Assembly (NCBI GenBank): GCA_050012775.1
Contig: JBEKGN010000020.1
Span: forward strand, 1-64,000
Reading direction: 5' to 3'
Length of the DNA: 64,000 bases
From: Roseiarcus sp050012775
GTDB taxonomy: Bacteria > Pseudomonadota > Alphaproteobacteria > Rhizobiales > Beijerinckiaceae
Shown piece after piece: positions 9,053 through 18,257 of the stretch (the stretch's first letter is position 1; each line of letters opens with the position of its first letter). A program made the translations under genes and the position numbers. The notes under the pieces are model-generated. The model was given only the letters and a program-made list of their open reading frames with translations, was not told the origin of the DNA and ran no database searches.

Positions 9053-10642
9053 TCACAGACCTTCCGCGCCGCCGTCCGAGCGCGGGTCGTGCGTGGCGGC
9101 GATGGAGCCTTTGGGGTCGCGCATCAGTGCGCCGGCGTGGCCGAACAGATCGCGCTGCGCCGCGCCGCGCCATTCGATCTCGTGGCCGGCTTTGGCGAGC
9201 GCCGCGGCGACCGTGTCGTCATAGCCCTCCTCGAGCTTGACGCTCGCGGTCTCGACGCCCCAGGAGCGGCCGAACAGGAAGCGCGGCGCGCTCACCGCTT
9301 TCGCTGGCGTTTGGCCGGCGGCGATGCGGCTGAAGACCTGCGCCTGGAACTGCGGCTGCCCGTCGCCGCCCATCGAGCCGTAGGCGAGAATTCGGCCGTC
9401 GTCGAACACGGCCAGCGGCGGGTTGAGCGTGTGGAAGGGCCGCCGTCCCGGCCTCAGCGGATTGCGCGCATTCGGGTCGAGCGAGAAGGCGAGGCCGCGA
9501 TTCGGCATGACGACGCCGGTGCGCGGCAGCACGCAGCCCGAGCCGAATTCCCAATAGACGGATTGGATGAACGAGACCGCGAGCCCCGTGTCGTCGATCG
9601 CGCCCATCCAGACCGTGTCGCCCTTATCCGGCGGTAAAGGCCAGGGGGCGGCGCGGCCCTTGTCGATCCGCGCCGCTTGGCCGTCGAGCCAGCGCGCCGA
9701 CAGCAGCGCGGCGAAATCATGCGTCGCGTGGGCGAAATCCACGCAAGCCTCGTTGCGGATCGTCAACGCGCGTTTGGAGGCTTCGATCAGCGCGTGCGAA
9801 TGGGCGAAGCCGCCGAGGTCGCGCACGTCGAGCCGCTCGTAAAGGCCCAGCAGAATCAGCGAGGCGAGCCCCTGCGTCGGCGCCGGCGTGTTGTAGAGCG
9901 TCGCCGCGCCGACGCGCAGGGACAGCGGCTCGCGCCACGCCGCCTGATAGCGCGTGAGATCGCCTCGCGTCACCGGCGAACCGATGCGCTCGAGATCGGC
10001 GGCGATCTCTCGCCCGACGTCGCCGCGATAGAAGTCGGCGAGCCCCGCGTGTGCGAGATGCGCGAGCGTTTCGGCGAGGCGCGGCAGGCGGCGCGTCGCG
10101 CCAGCCTGGGCGGGCTTGCCGTCGATCAGAAAAGTCTCCGCGAAGCCCGGCGCGGCGAGGAGGGCGGGATCGGCCGTCGGGTCATAGCGGGCCTCCGAGG
10201 CCGAGATGACGTAGCCCTCGCGCGCCCGCCGGTCGGCGCTTTCCAGCAATGTCGCCAAGGGCAGGCGCCCGCCGAGCGCCTTGGCGAGTTCGAGCGCCGC
10301 GATCCAGCCGCCGATCGCGCCGGGAACCGTCAGCGCCGCCATGGCCCCGCGCGCCGGGATGGTCTCGAATTCGTGGGCGCGGTAATTCGCGATCGTGGCG
10401 CGCTCGCCGGCGTGGCCGCAGGCTTCGATCGCGCGGACGCGGCCACCGGGCTCGCGGATGAGCCAGAAGCCGTCGCCGCCGATCGCGTTCATGTGGGGAT
10501 AGACGACGGCGATCGTGGCGGCCATCGCGACCATCGCCTCGATCGCGTCGCCGCCTTGCGCGAGAATGTCGCGCCCCGCCTCGGCGGCCAGAGCGTGCGG
10601 CGCGGCGACGGCGGCGCTGGAGAATTGGGCGGCATCTTTCAC
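9053..10642 (-). CDS. ggt: Gamma-glutamyltransferase family protein (Ntn hydrolase)
   Basis: A 529-residue member of the gamma-glutamyltransferase/cephalosporin-acylase family, made as a precursor that cleaves itself before a Thr that becomes the N-terminal nucleophile. The likely site is KGDTVWMGAIDDTG (Thr near residue 347), followed by the small-subunit signature SVYWEFGSGCVLP. The N-terminus (FSSAAVAAPHALAAEAGRDI, GGDAIEAMVA) is typical of the large subunit. Unlike the periplasmic E. coli enzyme it has no visible signal peptide, so it may act in the cytoplasm. A 5-oxoprolinase-like gene ~2.2 kb away suggests a link to glutathione or gamma-glutamyl compound turnover. Confidence 0.88.
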   Translation of the reverse strand: MKDAAQFSSAAVAAPHALAAEAGRDILAQGGDAIEAMVAMAATIAVVYPHMNAIGGDGFWLIREPGGRVRAIEACGHAGERATIANYRAHEFETIPARGAMAALTVPGAIGGWIAALELAKALGGRLPLATLLESADRRAREGYVISASEARYDPTADPALLAAPGFAETFLIDGKPAQAGATRRLPRLAETLAHLAHAGLADFYRGDVGREIAADLERIGSPVTRGDLTRYQAAWREPLSLRVGAATLYNTPAPTQGLASLILLGLYERLDVRDLGGFAHSHALIEASKRALTIRNEACVDFAHATHDFAALLSARWLDGQAARIDKGRAAPWPLPPDKGDTVWMGAIDDTGLAVSFIQSVYWEFGSGCVLPRTGVVMPNRGLAFSLDPNARNPLRPGRRPFHTLNPPLAVFDDGRILAYGSMGGDGQPQFQAQVFSRIAAGQTPAKAVSAPRFLFGRSWGVETASVKLEEGYDDTVAAALAKAGHEIEWRGAAQRDLFGHAGALMRDPKGSIAATHDPRSDGGAEGL

Positions 10643-10741
10643 GGGGCGGCTCGGGCTGGAGGGAGGGGAAGCGCGCCGAACTTGCGCGCGCGATTTCTAT
10701 GGTATAGGGGCGGACGCCCCACGCAAAGGCACGGAGTTCCC

Positions 10742-10984
10742 TTGGCCGCCGACGCTCCCATCAACTGGACCAACGCCACGACGCTCGCCAGCGTCGCCGT
10801 GCTCGTCGGCACCGAACTCGTGGGCGCCGGCGGCGCGGCGGGCTGGGCGATCGGCGGGCTCTTTCAGCTCGGCGATCTGCTGACCCATGGTCTCGAGGCG
10901 GTCTTCATCCTCCTGGCTTTGACGGGCCTCTATTACTTCTTGCGCGCCGCGCTCGCGCACGAGCCGATCCGCGGCAGACGCTAA
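10742..10984 (+). CDS. Small two-helix membrane protein
   Basis: An 80-residue protein best started at TTG 10742, which has CGGAG 6 nt upstream; the same frame extends far upstream only as a shadow of the gamma-glutamyltransferase gene. It carries two hydrophobic segments (ATTLASVAVLVGTELVGAGG and AVFILLALTGLYYFLRAAL) and a basic tail (EPIRGRR). The stop overlaps the convergent oxidoreductase stop by 3-4 bases. I do not recognise a family, though its coding statistics and layout look real. Confidence 0.6.
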   Translation: MAADAPINWTNATTLASVAVLVGTELVGAGGAAGWAIGGLFQLGDLLTHGLEAVFILLALTGLYYFLRAALAHEPIRGRR

Positions 10985-12033
10985 GGCCCGGCGCCCGCTC
11001 GCCGCGCGATCGCCTCGCGCACCGCCGGCGCGACCACGGTTCCCAACAGTTCGATCGAGCGCATTATCGCCGCGTGCGGCATGGCGCCGACGCGCATCTG
11101 CATCAAATATCGTTGGTGGCCGAAAATCGCGTGCTGCGCGACGATCTTGGCGATCGCCTCGTCGGGCGTTCCGACCGTCAGGTGGCCGCTGGGCGAACGT
11201 CCCTGATCGAACTGCGCGCGCGTCATCCCCGGCCAGCCGCGCTCGTGGCCGATGCGCGACATCGTTTCGACATAGGGCTCGTAAAACGCGTCGATCGCCG
11301 CTTGGCTGGTGTCGGCGAGAAAGCCGTGGCCGTTGATGCCGAGCGCGAGGCTTTGCGCGTCATGCCCGCCGCGCGCGCCGGCGTCGCGATAGAGCCGGGC
11401 GAGCGGCGCGAAGCGCTCCGGTTCGCCGCCGATGATCGCGAGGGCGAGCGGCAAGCCCAGCAGGCCGGCGCGCGCGACCGATTGCGGGGTGCCGCCGACC
11501 GCGATCCAGACGGGCAGGGGATTTTGCAGCGCGCGGGGATAGACGCCGAGGCCCTTCAGCGGCGCGCGAAGGTGTCCTTCCCACGTCACGCGCTCGTTGG
11601 CGCGGATGGCGAGCAGGAGATCGAGCTTTTCCGTGAACAATTCGTCGTAGTCGTCGAGATCGTAGCCGAAAAGGGGAAACGACTCGATGAACGAGCCTCG
11701 CCCCGCCATGATCTCGGCGCGGCCGTTCGACAGGAGATCGAGCGTCGCGAATTGCTGATAGACGCGCACCGGATCGTCGGAGCTGAGCACCGTCACGGCG
11801 CTGGAGAGGCGAATGACTTTCGTGCGCGCCGCGGCGTAGGCGAGCGCCACCGCCGGCGCGGAGATCGCGTAATCGGGCCGATGATGTTCGCCGAGCGCGA
11901 AGACGTCGAGCCCGACGCGGTCGGCGAGTTCGATCTCCTCGACCGTTTCGGCGAGCGTTCGCTCGACATGAATCGGCCGGCCCGTCGCGGGATCGCGCTC
12001 GGTCTCGACGAAGGTGTAGACGCCGAATTGCAT
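10981..12033 (-). CDS. LLM-class flavin-dependent oxidoreductase (luciferase-like monooxygenase)
   Basis: From the ATG at 12033 (MQFGVYTFVETERDP) the product is 350 residues, the usual length of single-component bacterial luciferase-like TIM-barrel enzymes that use FMN or F420. Family features visible are ALGEHHRPDYAISAPAVALA near residue 52, RLSSAVTVLSSDDPVRVYQQ and GRGSFIESFPLFG. The substrate is not predictable. An upstream in-frame start at 12105 would add 24 unconserved residues. Confidence 0.88.
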   Translation of the reverse strand: MQFGVYTFVETERDPATGRPIHVERTLAETVEEIELADRVGLDVFALGEHHRPDYAISAPAVALAYAAARTKVIRLSSAVTVLSSDDPVRVYQQFATLDLLSNGRAEIMAGRGSFIESFPLFGYDLDDYDELFTEKLDLLLAIRANERVTWEGHLRAPLKGLGVYPRALQNPLPVWIAVGGTPQSVARAGLLGLPLALAIIGGEPERFAPLARLYRDAGARGGHDAQSLALGINGHGFLADTSQAAIDAFYEPYVETMSRIGHERGWPGMTRAQFDQGRSPSGHLTVGTPDEAIAKIVAQHAIFGHQRYLMQMRVGAMPHAAIMRSIELLGTVVAPAVREAIARRAGAGP

Positions 12034-12208
12034 GGTCACGGCCCCGGAGCGATTCGCGGATGAGATTGCGCGACCCTTGATATCGTCGCCGGCGCCGACA
12101 GGCAAAATTGCGCGGCGCCGCGATCGGCTGCGACGCGGCGTCGCTTTGGGGCGCCGCCGCGAAGTGCTAGGCTGCGCATTCCCGTGGATCGCCTAGAAAG
12201 CCAACGCC

Positions 12209-12781
12209 ATGAGCGCCAAGCCGATCAGCCGTTTTTCCGTTCCCGATCTCGTCGAGGCGCCCGACGACATTCGCGAACGGATTATCAAAGTGCAGGAGAA
12301 GTCGGGCTTCGTGCCCAATGTGTTCTTTGTCCTCGCGCGCCGCCCCGACGAATTTCGCGCCTTCTTCGCCTATCACGACGCGCTGATGGAGAAGCCGGGC
12401 GGCCTGACCAAGGCCGAGCGCGAGATGATCGTGGTGGCGACCTCGAGCGCCAACCAATGCCACTATTGCGTCGTCGCCCACGGCGCGATCCTGCGCATTC
12501 GCGCCAAGAACCCGCTTCTCGCCGATCAGGTCGCGATCAACTACCGCAAGGCGGACATCACGGCCAAACAGAAGGCGATGCTCGATTTCGCGCTTCGCGT
12601 CGCGACGCGCTCGCACGAGGTCGAGGACGCCGACATCAAGGCGCTCAAGGAGCACGGCTTCACGGCCGAGGACGTCTGGGACATCGCTTCGATCGCGGCG
12701 TTCTACGCCATGTCGAACCGGCTGGCGAATTTCGCCAGCATCCGGCCGAACGACGAGTTTTACGCCATGGGGCGGGGGTGA
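12209..12781 (+). CDS. AhpD-like / carboxymuconolactone decarboxylase-family peroxidase-related protein
   Basis: A 190-residue all-helical protein of the peroxidase-related AhpD-like group. The redox motif CHYCVVAHG (CxxC followed by His, ~89-97) is intact and is the alkylhydroperoxidase active site in this fold. The C-terminal half holds the second family block (TAKQKAMLDFALRVATRSHE, VWDIASIAAFYAMSNRLANF). It probably reduces organic hydroperoxides in the cytoplasm. Convergent with the hydantoinase/oxoprolinase gene with 44 bp between stops. Confidence 0.85.
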   Translation: MSAKPISRFSVPDLVEAPDDIRERIIKVQEKSGFVPNVFFVLARRPDEFRAFFAYHDALMEKPGGLTKAEREMIVVATSSANQCHYCVVAHGAILRIRAKNPLLADQVAINYRKADITAKQKAMLDFALRVATRSHEVEDADIKALKEHGFTAEDVWDIASIAAFYAMSNRLANFASIRPNDEFYAMGRG

Positions 12782-12825
12782 GGATCGCATCCCGGCGAGG
12801 CCGCCGGCCGATCCCGAAGGCCCCT

Positions 12826-15800
12826 TCACCCCTTCTTCCCCCACCCGCCGCCCGTCGGCGTCACGATCTCGATCGTCTCGCCCGCCTCCAGCACCGTCTG
12901 CGCGCAGCCTTCGAGTTCCTCAAAACGCCCGTCGTTCCGCCGCACGACATTGCGCCCGAGTTCCCCGGGCTCGCCCCCTTCCATGCCGAAGTTCTTCACG
13001 CGCCGGTGCCCGGTGAGCAACGCCAGCTCCATGCTCTCGCGGAAGCGCAGGCGGCGCAGCGTGCCGTCGCCGGCGCACCAGCTGCCCTTGCCGCCGGAGC
13101 CGCGGCGGATGTGGAAATCCTCGAGCACGACGGGAAAGCGCTGCTCCAGCACTTCCGGGTCGGTCAGGCGCGAATTGGTCATGTGGGTGTGCACGCCGCT
13201 GGCGCCGTTGAAGCCCGGCCCCGCGGGCGCGCCTGAGCAGATCGTTTCGTAATATTGATAGCGCGCGTCGCCGAAAGTAAGGTTGTTCATCGTGCCCTGG
13301 GCCGAACCCAGCGCATGAAGCGCGCCGAACAGCGTGTCGGTGACGGCCTGGCTGGTCTCGACGTTGCCGGCGACCACCGCCGCGGGATAGCGCGGGCTCA
13401 GCATCGAGCCCTCGGGGATAATGATGCGGATCGGCCGCAGGCATCCCGCGTTCATCGGGATTTCGTCGTCGACCATGACGCGGAAGACATAGAGCACCGC
13501 CGCGCGAGCCACGGGCTCGGGCGCGTTGAAATTCGTCGGCTGCTGCGGCGAGGTGCCGGTGAAATCCACCGTCGCCTCGCGCGCATCGCGATCGACCGAA
13601 ATCTTCACCTTGATGATCGCGCCCTGATCGGTCTCGGTCGAGAATTCGCTGTCCTTCAACCGGTCGATTACGCGGCGCACGCTTTCGGCGGCGTTGTCCT
13701 GGACGTGGCCCATGTAGGCCTGCACGGTCTCCAGCGAGAAGGCTTCGACCATGCGGCGGAGTTCCCGCGCGCCCTTCTCGTTGGCGGCGATCTCAGCCTT
13801 GAGGTCGTTGACGTTCTGCAGCGGATTGCGCGCGGGGTACGGGCCGCTCGCCAGCAGCTCGTAAAGCTCCTTCTCGCGAAAGCGGCCGCGCTCGACCAGG
13901 AGAAAATTGTCGATATAGACGCCTTCCTCCAGGATGTCGGTCGCGCGCGGGCTCATCGATCCCGGCGCGATGCCGCCGATGTCGGCGTGATGGCCGCGCG
14001 AGGCGACCCAGAACAGGATCGTCTCGCCCGAATCGTCGAACACCGGCGTGCAGACGGTGATGTCAGGCAGATGCGTGCCGCCGTTATAGGGCGCGTTGAG
14101 CGCGAAGACGTCGCCGGCGCGGATACGGCCGTCGTTGAGGCGGATGATCGTCTCGACCGAGCGGTCCATCGAGCCCAGATGCACCGGCATGTGCGGCGCG
14201 TTGGCGACCAGGCGCCCTTGCGCGTCGAACACCGCGCAGGAGAAATCGAGGCGCTCCTTGATGTTGACGGAATAGGCGGTGTTCTGCAGCGTCACGCCCA
14301 TCTGCTCGGCGATCGACATGAAGAGATTGTTGAAGATCTCCAACATGACGGGATCGACCTTGGCGCCGATCGCCTCGCGCCGCGTCGCCGCCTTGATTCG
14401 CCGCAGCACGACGTGATTCTTGGCGGTGATTTCCGCGCGCCAACCCTCTTCGACGACGATGGTCTGGTGCGGTTCGATGATCAGCGCCGGGCCGGCGACA
14501 TGGGCGCCGCGCGGAATCTTGTCGCGCACGAACACGCCGGCCTCGCGCCATGCGCCGTTCGAGAAGAATTGCGTCGAGCGTTCGGGAACCGGCGCGGCGG
14601 CCGGGCGGATCGGCCGCGCGCGCTCGGAAAATCGCGCCGCGCCGCCGACCGCCTCGACATTGACCGCCTCGATGACGAGCGCCTTGGCGCGGTCGATGAA
14701 GCCGAAGCGCGCCTTGTGCGCCTTCTCGAAGGCGCGGCGCATCGCGGCGAGGCCGCGATATTCGACTTCGAGCGCGGTGTCGGAGCCGGCGTAGCGCAGT
14801 TGCGCGCGCGGGCGCAGCTTGACCGCCTCGCGCGCGACGCCTTGTGACGCGACTTCCTTCGCCGCCGCCTCGCCGAGCCTGTCGACGAGGCCGGCGAGCC
14901 GCGCCAACGCCTCTTCGTTCAGCGGCTCCTCGACGCCCTGACCGCGATGGGCGCTGATGTCGGCCAGGCCCATGCCATAGGCCGAAAGCAGGGACGACAA
15001 CGGATGGATCAGCACCGTCTTGATCGCCAAGGCGTCGGCGACGTCGCAGGCGTGCTGGCCGCCCGCGCCGCCGAAGCAATTGAGCGCATAGCGGGTGACG
15101 TCGTAGCCGCGCGCGACGGAGATCTTCTTGATCGCCTCGGCCATTTTGGCGACGGCGATGGCGATGAAGCCGTCGGCGACCTCCTCGGGGCTGCGCCCGT
15201 CGCCCACTTCGCCGGCTAGCGCTTCGAAGGCTGTCCGAACGCTCGCCGCATCGAGCGGCTGATCCTGACCGGCGCCGAAAATTTTGGGAAAATAGTCGGG
15301 GATCAACTTGCCCGTCATGACGTTGGCGTCGGTGATCGCGAGCGGACCGCCGCGCCGATAGCATTTGGGTCCGGGATCGGCGCCCGCCGAATCCGGACCG
15401 ACGCGAAAGCGTGCGCCGTCGAAATGCAGGATCGATCCGCCGCCCGCCGCGACGGTGTGGATCATCATCATCGGCGCGCGCATGCGCACGCCCGCGACCT
15501 CGGTCTCGAAGGCGCGTTCGTAGGTTCCGTCGAAATGCGCGACGTCGGTCGAGGTTCCCCCCATGTCGAAGCCGATGACTTCGCCAAATCCGGCGCTGCG
15601 TCCGGTCTGCGCCATCGCCACGACGCCGCCCGCCGGCCCCGACAGAATCGCGTCCTTGCCGGCGAACAGTTCGGCGGCGGTCAGGCCGCCCGACGACATC
15701 ATGAACATCACCCGCGCGCCGGTCCGCTTGGCGTCGAGCGCTTGCGAAACGCGCGCGACGTAGCGCGCGAGAATCGGCGAGAGATAGGCGTCGACGACGG

Positions 15801-16461
15801 TGGTGTCGCCGCGCCCGACCAGCTTGATCAGCGGCGAGCATTCATGGCTGACCGAGACCTGGGCGAAGCCCAGCGCGCGCGCGACCTGCGCGACCTCGCG
15901 CTCATGCCGGGGGTAACGATAGGCGTGCATGAAGACGATGGCGACGGCCGCGAAGCCGCTCGCCTTCGCGGCCGCGAGTTCGGCGCGGACGACGTCAAGG
16001 TCCGGCGCGGCCTCGACGGTTCCGTCGGCGAGAACGCGCTCGGCGATCTCGACGACGCCGGAATAGAGCTGCTCCGGCTTGACGATGTTGCGGGCGAAGA
16101 TTTTTGGGCGCGCCTGATAGCCGATCTCCAGCGCGTCGCGAAACCCCTTCGTCGTCACCAGCAGCGTGCGCTCGCCGCGGCGCTCGAGCAGCGCGTTGGT
16201 GGCGACCGTCGTGCCCATCTTGACGACGCCGATCGCGCCCCCGGGAACCGGCGCGCCGGGCGCGAGGCCGAGGAGACCGCGAATCGCCTGCACGGCGGCG
16301 TCGGCATAGGCGGGACTTTCCGAAAGCAGCTTGCGCGCGTGGAGCCGCCCTAGCGGATCGCGCCCGATGACGTCGGTGAAGGTGCCGCCGCGATCGATCC
16401 AGAAATCCCAGCGTTTGGCCGCGGATCGGACGTCTTTTCCCCGCGAAGCGCTTTTGGCCAC
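12826..16461 (-). CDS. 5-oxoprolinase / hydantoinase A-B fusion protein
   Basis: A 1211-residue fusion of HyuA- and HyuB-like halves, the architecture of ATP-dependent 5-oxoprolinase (OPLAH), which opens 5-oxo-L-proline to glutamate. The N-terminal HyuA part has the sugar-kinase-like nucleotide fold (DRGGTFTDVIG ~25, GFDMGGTSTDVA ~300, CFGGAGGQHACDVAD ~470). The HyuB part begins near residue 700 (DPVMLEIFNNLFMSIAEQMG). The GTG start at 16461 has GGGAG 7 nt upstream; a TTG at 16476 is weaker. It is divergent from a MarR regulator. Hydantoinase function cannot be excluded, but the single-chain form and the gamma-glutamyltransferase nearby favour oxoprolinase. Confidence 0.88.
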   Translation of the reverse strand: MAKSASRGKDVRSAAKRWDFWIDRGGTFTDVIGRDPLGRLHARKLLSESPAYADAAVQAIRGLLGLAPGAPVPGGAIGVVKMGTTVATNALLERRGERTLLVTTKGFRDALEIGYQARPKIFARNIVKPEQLYSGVVEIAERVLADGTVEAAPDLDVVRAELAAAKASGFAAVAIVFMHAYRYPRHEREVAQVARALGFAQVSVSHECSPLIKLVGRGDTTVVDAYLSPILARYVARVSQALDAKRTGARVMFMMSSGGLTAAELFAGKDAILSGPAGGVVAMAQTGRSAGFGEVIGFDMGGTSTDVAHFDGTYERAFETEVAGVRMRAPMMMIHTVAAGGGSILHFDGARFRVGPDSAGADPGPKCYRRGGPLAITDANVMTGKLIPDYFPKIFGAGQDQPLDAASVRTAFEALAGEVGDGRSPEEVADGFIAIAVAKMAEAIKKISVARGYDVTRYALNCFGGAGGQHACDVADALAIKTVLIHPLSSLLSAYGMGLADISAHRGQGVEEPLNEEALARLAGLVDRLGEAAAKEVASQGVAREAVKLRPRAQLRYAGSDTALEVEYRGLAAMRRAFEKAHKARFGFIDRAKALVIEAVNVEAVGGAARFSERARPIRPAAAPVPERSTQFFSNGAWREAGVFVRDKIPRGAHVAGPALIIEPHQTIVVEEGWRAEITAKNHVVLRRIKAATRREAIGAKVDPVMLEIFNNLFMSIAEQMGVTLQNTAYSVNIKERLDFSCAVFDAQGRLVANAPHMPVHLGSMDRSVETIIRLNDGRIRAGDVFALNAPYNGGTHLPDITVCTPVFDDSGETILFWVASRGHHADIGGIAPGSMSPRATDILEEGVYIDNFLLVERGRFREKELYELLASGPYPARNPLQNVNDLKAEIAANEKGARELRRMVEAFSLETVQAYMGHVQDNAAESVRRVIDRLKDSEFSTETDQGAIIKVKISVDRDAREATVDFTGTSPQQPTNFNAPEPVARAAVLYVFRVMVDDEIPMNAGCLRPIRIIIPEGSMLSPRYPAAVVAGNVETSQAVTDTLFGALHALGSAQGTMNNLTFGDARYQYYETICSGAPAGPGFNGASGVHTHMTNSRLTDPEVLEQRFPVVLEDFHIRRGSGGKGSWCAGDGTLRRLRFRESMELALLTGHRRVKNFGMEGGEPGELGRNVVRRNDGRFEELEGCAQTVLEAGETIEIVTPTGGGWGKKG

Positions 16462-16501
16462 GTGAAACTCCCGCAAATCCTGGTCGGCGCGCCGCCTCGG
16501 T

Positions 16502-16530
16502 TTGACATTGCTGATAAGTTATCGATAAAT
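16502..16530 (+). promoter_or_regulatory. Promoter with 10-bp palindrome between oxoprolinase and MarR genes
   Basis: A perfect TTGACA -35 (16502-16507) is followed at 16-18 bp by an AT-rich -10 region. The perfect palindrome TTATCGATAA (16519-16528) overlaps that -10. In the 99-bp gap between divergent genes this is the expected place for a MarR operator controlling both. An imperfect related sequence (ATCGTCGATAT) follows at 16529-16539. Confidence 0.5.
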
Positions 16531-16560
16531 CGTCGATATCGCAATGGGTCGAGGGCGTTC

Positions 16561-17103
16561 ATGGCCAAGTCGCCGGATAGCTCGGGCGCGGAGCCGCAAG
16601 GCTTGGGGCCGATCGTCTCGTCGGCCCATCTGGCGGCCGGCGCGAGCCCGGCGCTGTCGGAATTCGAATTCGGCCTCATCCTCGCCAGCCACGCCTTCCT
16701 GCGCTGGATCGCGCGCGCGATGGCCGCCGCCGGCTTTCCCGATCTGTCGCCGACCGACGTGATGGTGCTGCATTCGATCAACCACCGCGAGCGGGGCAAG
16801 CGGCAGGCCGACATCTGCCTCGTCCTCGCCATCGAGGACACCCATCTCGTCGCCTACGCGATCAAGAAGCTGGAGCGCCTGGGGCTGGTGAAAAGCGAGA
16901 TCGTCGCCAAGGAGAAGATCGTCGCGGCAACCGAGCGCGGCGAGGCGGCCTGCCGCGCCTATCGCGAAATTCGCGAGCGGCTGCTGGTCGAGCCGGTCAA
17001 GACTATGGGCTTCGAGGAGGGCAGGCTCTCGAAAATGGCGGCGCGCCTGCGCGCCCTTTCCGGCCAGTACGACCAGGCGGCGCGCGCGGCGGCAAGCTTG
17101 TGA
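16561..17103 (+). CDS. MarR-like winged-helix regulator
   Basis: Starting at ATG 16561 gives 180 residues. The central winged helix-turn-helix reads LSPTDVMVLHSINHRERGKR, then ADICLVLAIEDTHLVAYAIK as recognition helix, and ERLGLVKSEIV leads into the wing. This matches a MarR/winged-helix DNA-binding subgroup that lies beside hydantoinase-type genes. Dimerisation helices flank the core. It is divergent from the oxoprolinase gene across a palindromic promoter, so it probably represses it and itself in response to an unknown ligand. Confidence 0.78.
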   Translation: MAKSPDSSGAEPQGLGPIVSSAHLAAGASPALSEFEFGLILASHAFLRWIARAMAAAGFPDLSPTDVMVLHSINHRERGKRQADICLVLAIEDTHLVAYAIKKLERLGLVKSEIVAKEKIVAATERGEAACRAYREIRERLLVEPVKTMGFEEGRLSKMAARLRALSGQYDQAARAAASL

Positions 17104-17254
17104 CCGCGTCGCCGCGCGCCAGACGCGCTCGGCCCGTAAACACGCTCTCGTGAAAATGCGCAATGGCTGCGGCGATTGACTTTCGCGCCGAACGGCGCAG
17201 CTTTCCCGCGCGCGGCGCCCGGGCGCGCTGCGTCCATCAGCAAGGCGAAGAACA

Positions 17255-18235
17255 ATGGATTACGTACGATTTGGCAAGACGGGCATGAAGGTTTCGAGGC
17301 TCTGCCTCGGCTGCATGACCTACGGTTCGACGAAGTGGCGGGATTGGGTGCTGGAGGAGGAGGCCGCGCGTCCCTTCATCAAGCGGGCGCTCGAGCTGGG
17401 CGTGAACTTCTTCGACACGGCCGACATGTATTCGGCGGGCGCCAGCGAGGAGATCCTGGGTCGCGCGATCAAGGACTTCGCACGCCGCGACGAAGTGGTC
17501 ATCGCCACCAAGCTGTTCAATCCGATGGGGCCCGGCGTCAACGCGCGCGGCCTGTCGCGCAAGCACGTCATGGAGGCGATCGACGCCTCGCTGAAGCGCC
17601 TCGGCACGGACTATGTCGATCTCTATCAGATCCATCGCTTCGACTACGAGACGCCGATCGAGGAGACCGTCGAGGCGCTGAGCGACGTCGTGCGCGCGGG
17701 CAAGGCGCTTTATGTCGGAGCGTCGTCGATGTGGACCTGGCAATTCGCGCGCATGATCTCGATCGCAAGGGAGCGTGGCCACGTCGAATTCGTCTCGATG
17801 CAGAATTTCTACAATCTCGTCTATCGCGAAGAGGAGCGCGAGATGATGAAATTCTGCGCCGACCAGGGAATCGCCGTCATCCCCTGGTCGCCGCTGGCGC
17901 GCGGCTATCTCGCGGGCTCCGGACTCGGCGAGGGGGCGTCGACCGTGCGCGGGCGCACCGACGCCTACACCCGCGCGCTCGGCCTCGGCTCGCGCCAGGA
18001 CGAGGCGATCCGGCGCCGGGTCGGGGAGGTCGCGGGCAAATTCGGCGTCAAGCCGGCGATCGTGGCGCTGGCCTGGGTTCTCTCCAAGCCTTACGTCACG
18101 GCGCCGATCGTCGGCGCCTCCAAGCCGCATCATCTCGACGACGCGGTCGCGGCTCTGTCGCTGCAGCTCGACGCGAAAACCATCGCGCGGCTCGAGGAGC
18201 CTTATCATCCCAAGGCGGTGGTCGGGCACGTGTGA
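17255..18235 (+). CDS. Aldo/keto reductase
   Basis: A 326-residue NADPH-dependent TIM-barrel reductase. The catalytic tetrad is visible: Asp and Tyr in FFDTADMYSAG (~50-60), Lys in VIATKLFNP (~85) and His in LYQIHRFDYETP (~125). The C-terminal cofactor-binding block is PIVGASKPHHLDDAVAALSL. It resembles the YajO/Tas subgroup that reduces aldehydes and sugars. The substrate is unknown. Monocistronic, with the convergent HAD gene starting 22 bp after its stop. Confidence 0.92.
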   Translation: MDYVRFGKTGMKVSRLCLGCMTYGSTKWRDWVLEEEAARPFIKRALELGVNFFDTADMYSAGASEEILGRAIKDFARRDEVVIATKLFNPMGPGVNARGLSRKHVMEAIDASLKRLGTDYVDLYQIHRFDYETPIEETVEALSDVVRAGKALYVGASSMWTWQFARMISIARERGHVEFVSMQNFYNLVYREEEREMMKFCADQGIAVIPWSPLARGYLAGSGLGEGASTVRGRTDAYTRALGLGSRQDEAIRRRVGEVAGKFGVKPAIVALAWVLSKPYVTAPIVGASKPHHLDDAVAALSLQLDAKTIARLEEPYHPKAVVGHV

Positions 18236-18257
18236 CCGGGCCGCGCCATTCCGGGCG

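Noticed and set aside
13255..14847. Long plus-strand open frame of 530 codons
   Set aside because: It lies entirely antisense to the 5-oxoprolinase gene, is Arg/Asp/His-rich without domains and reflects GC-rich third-position bias.
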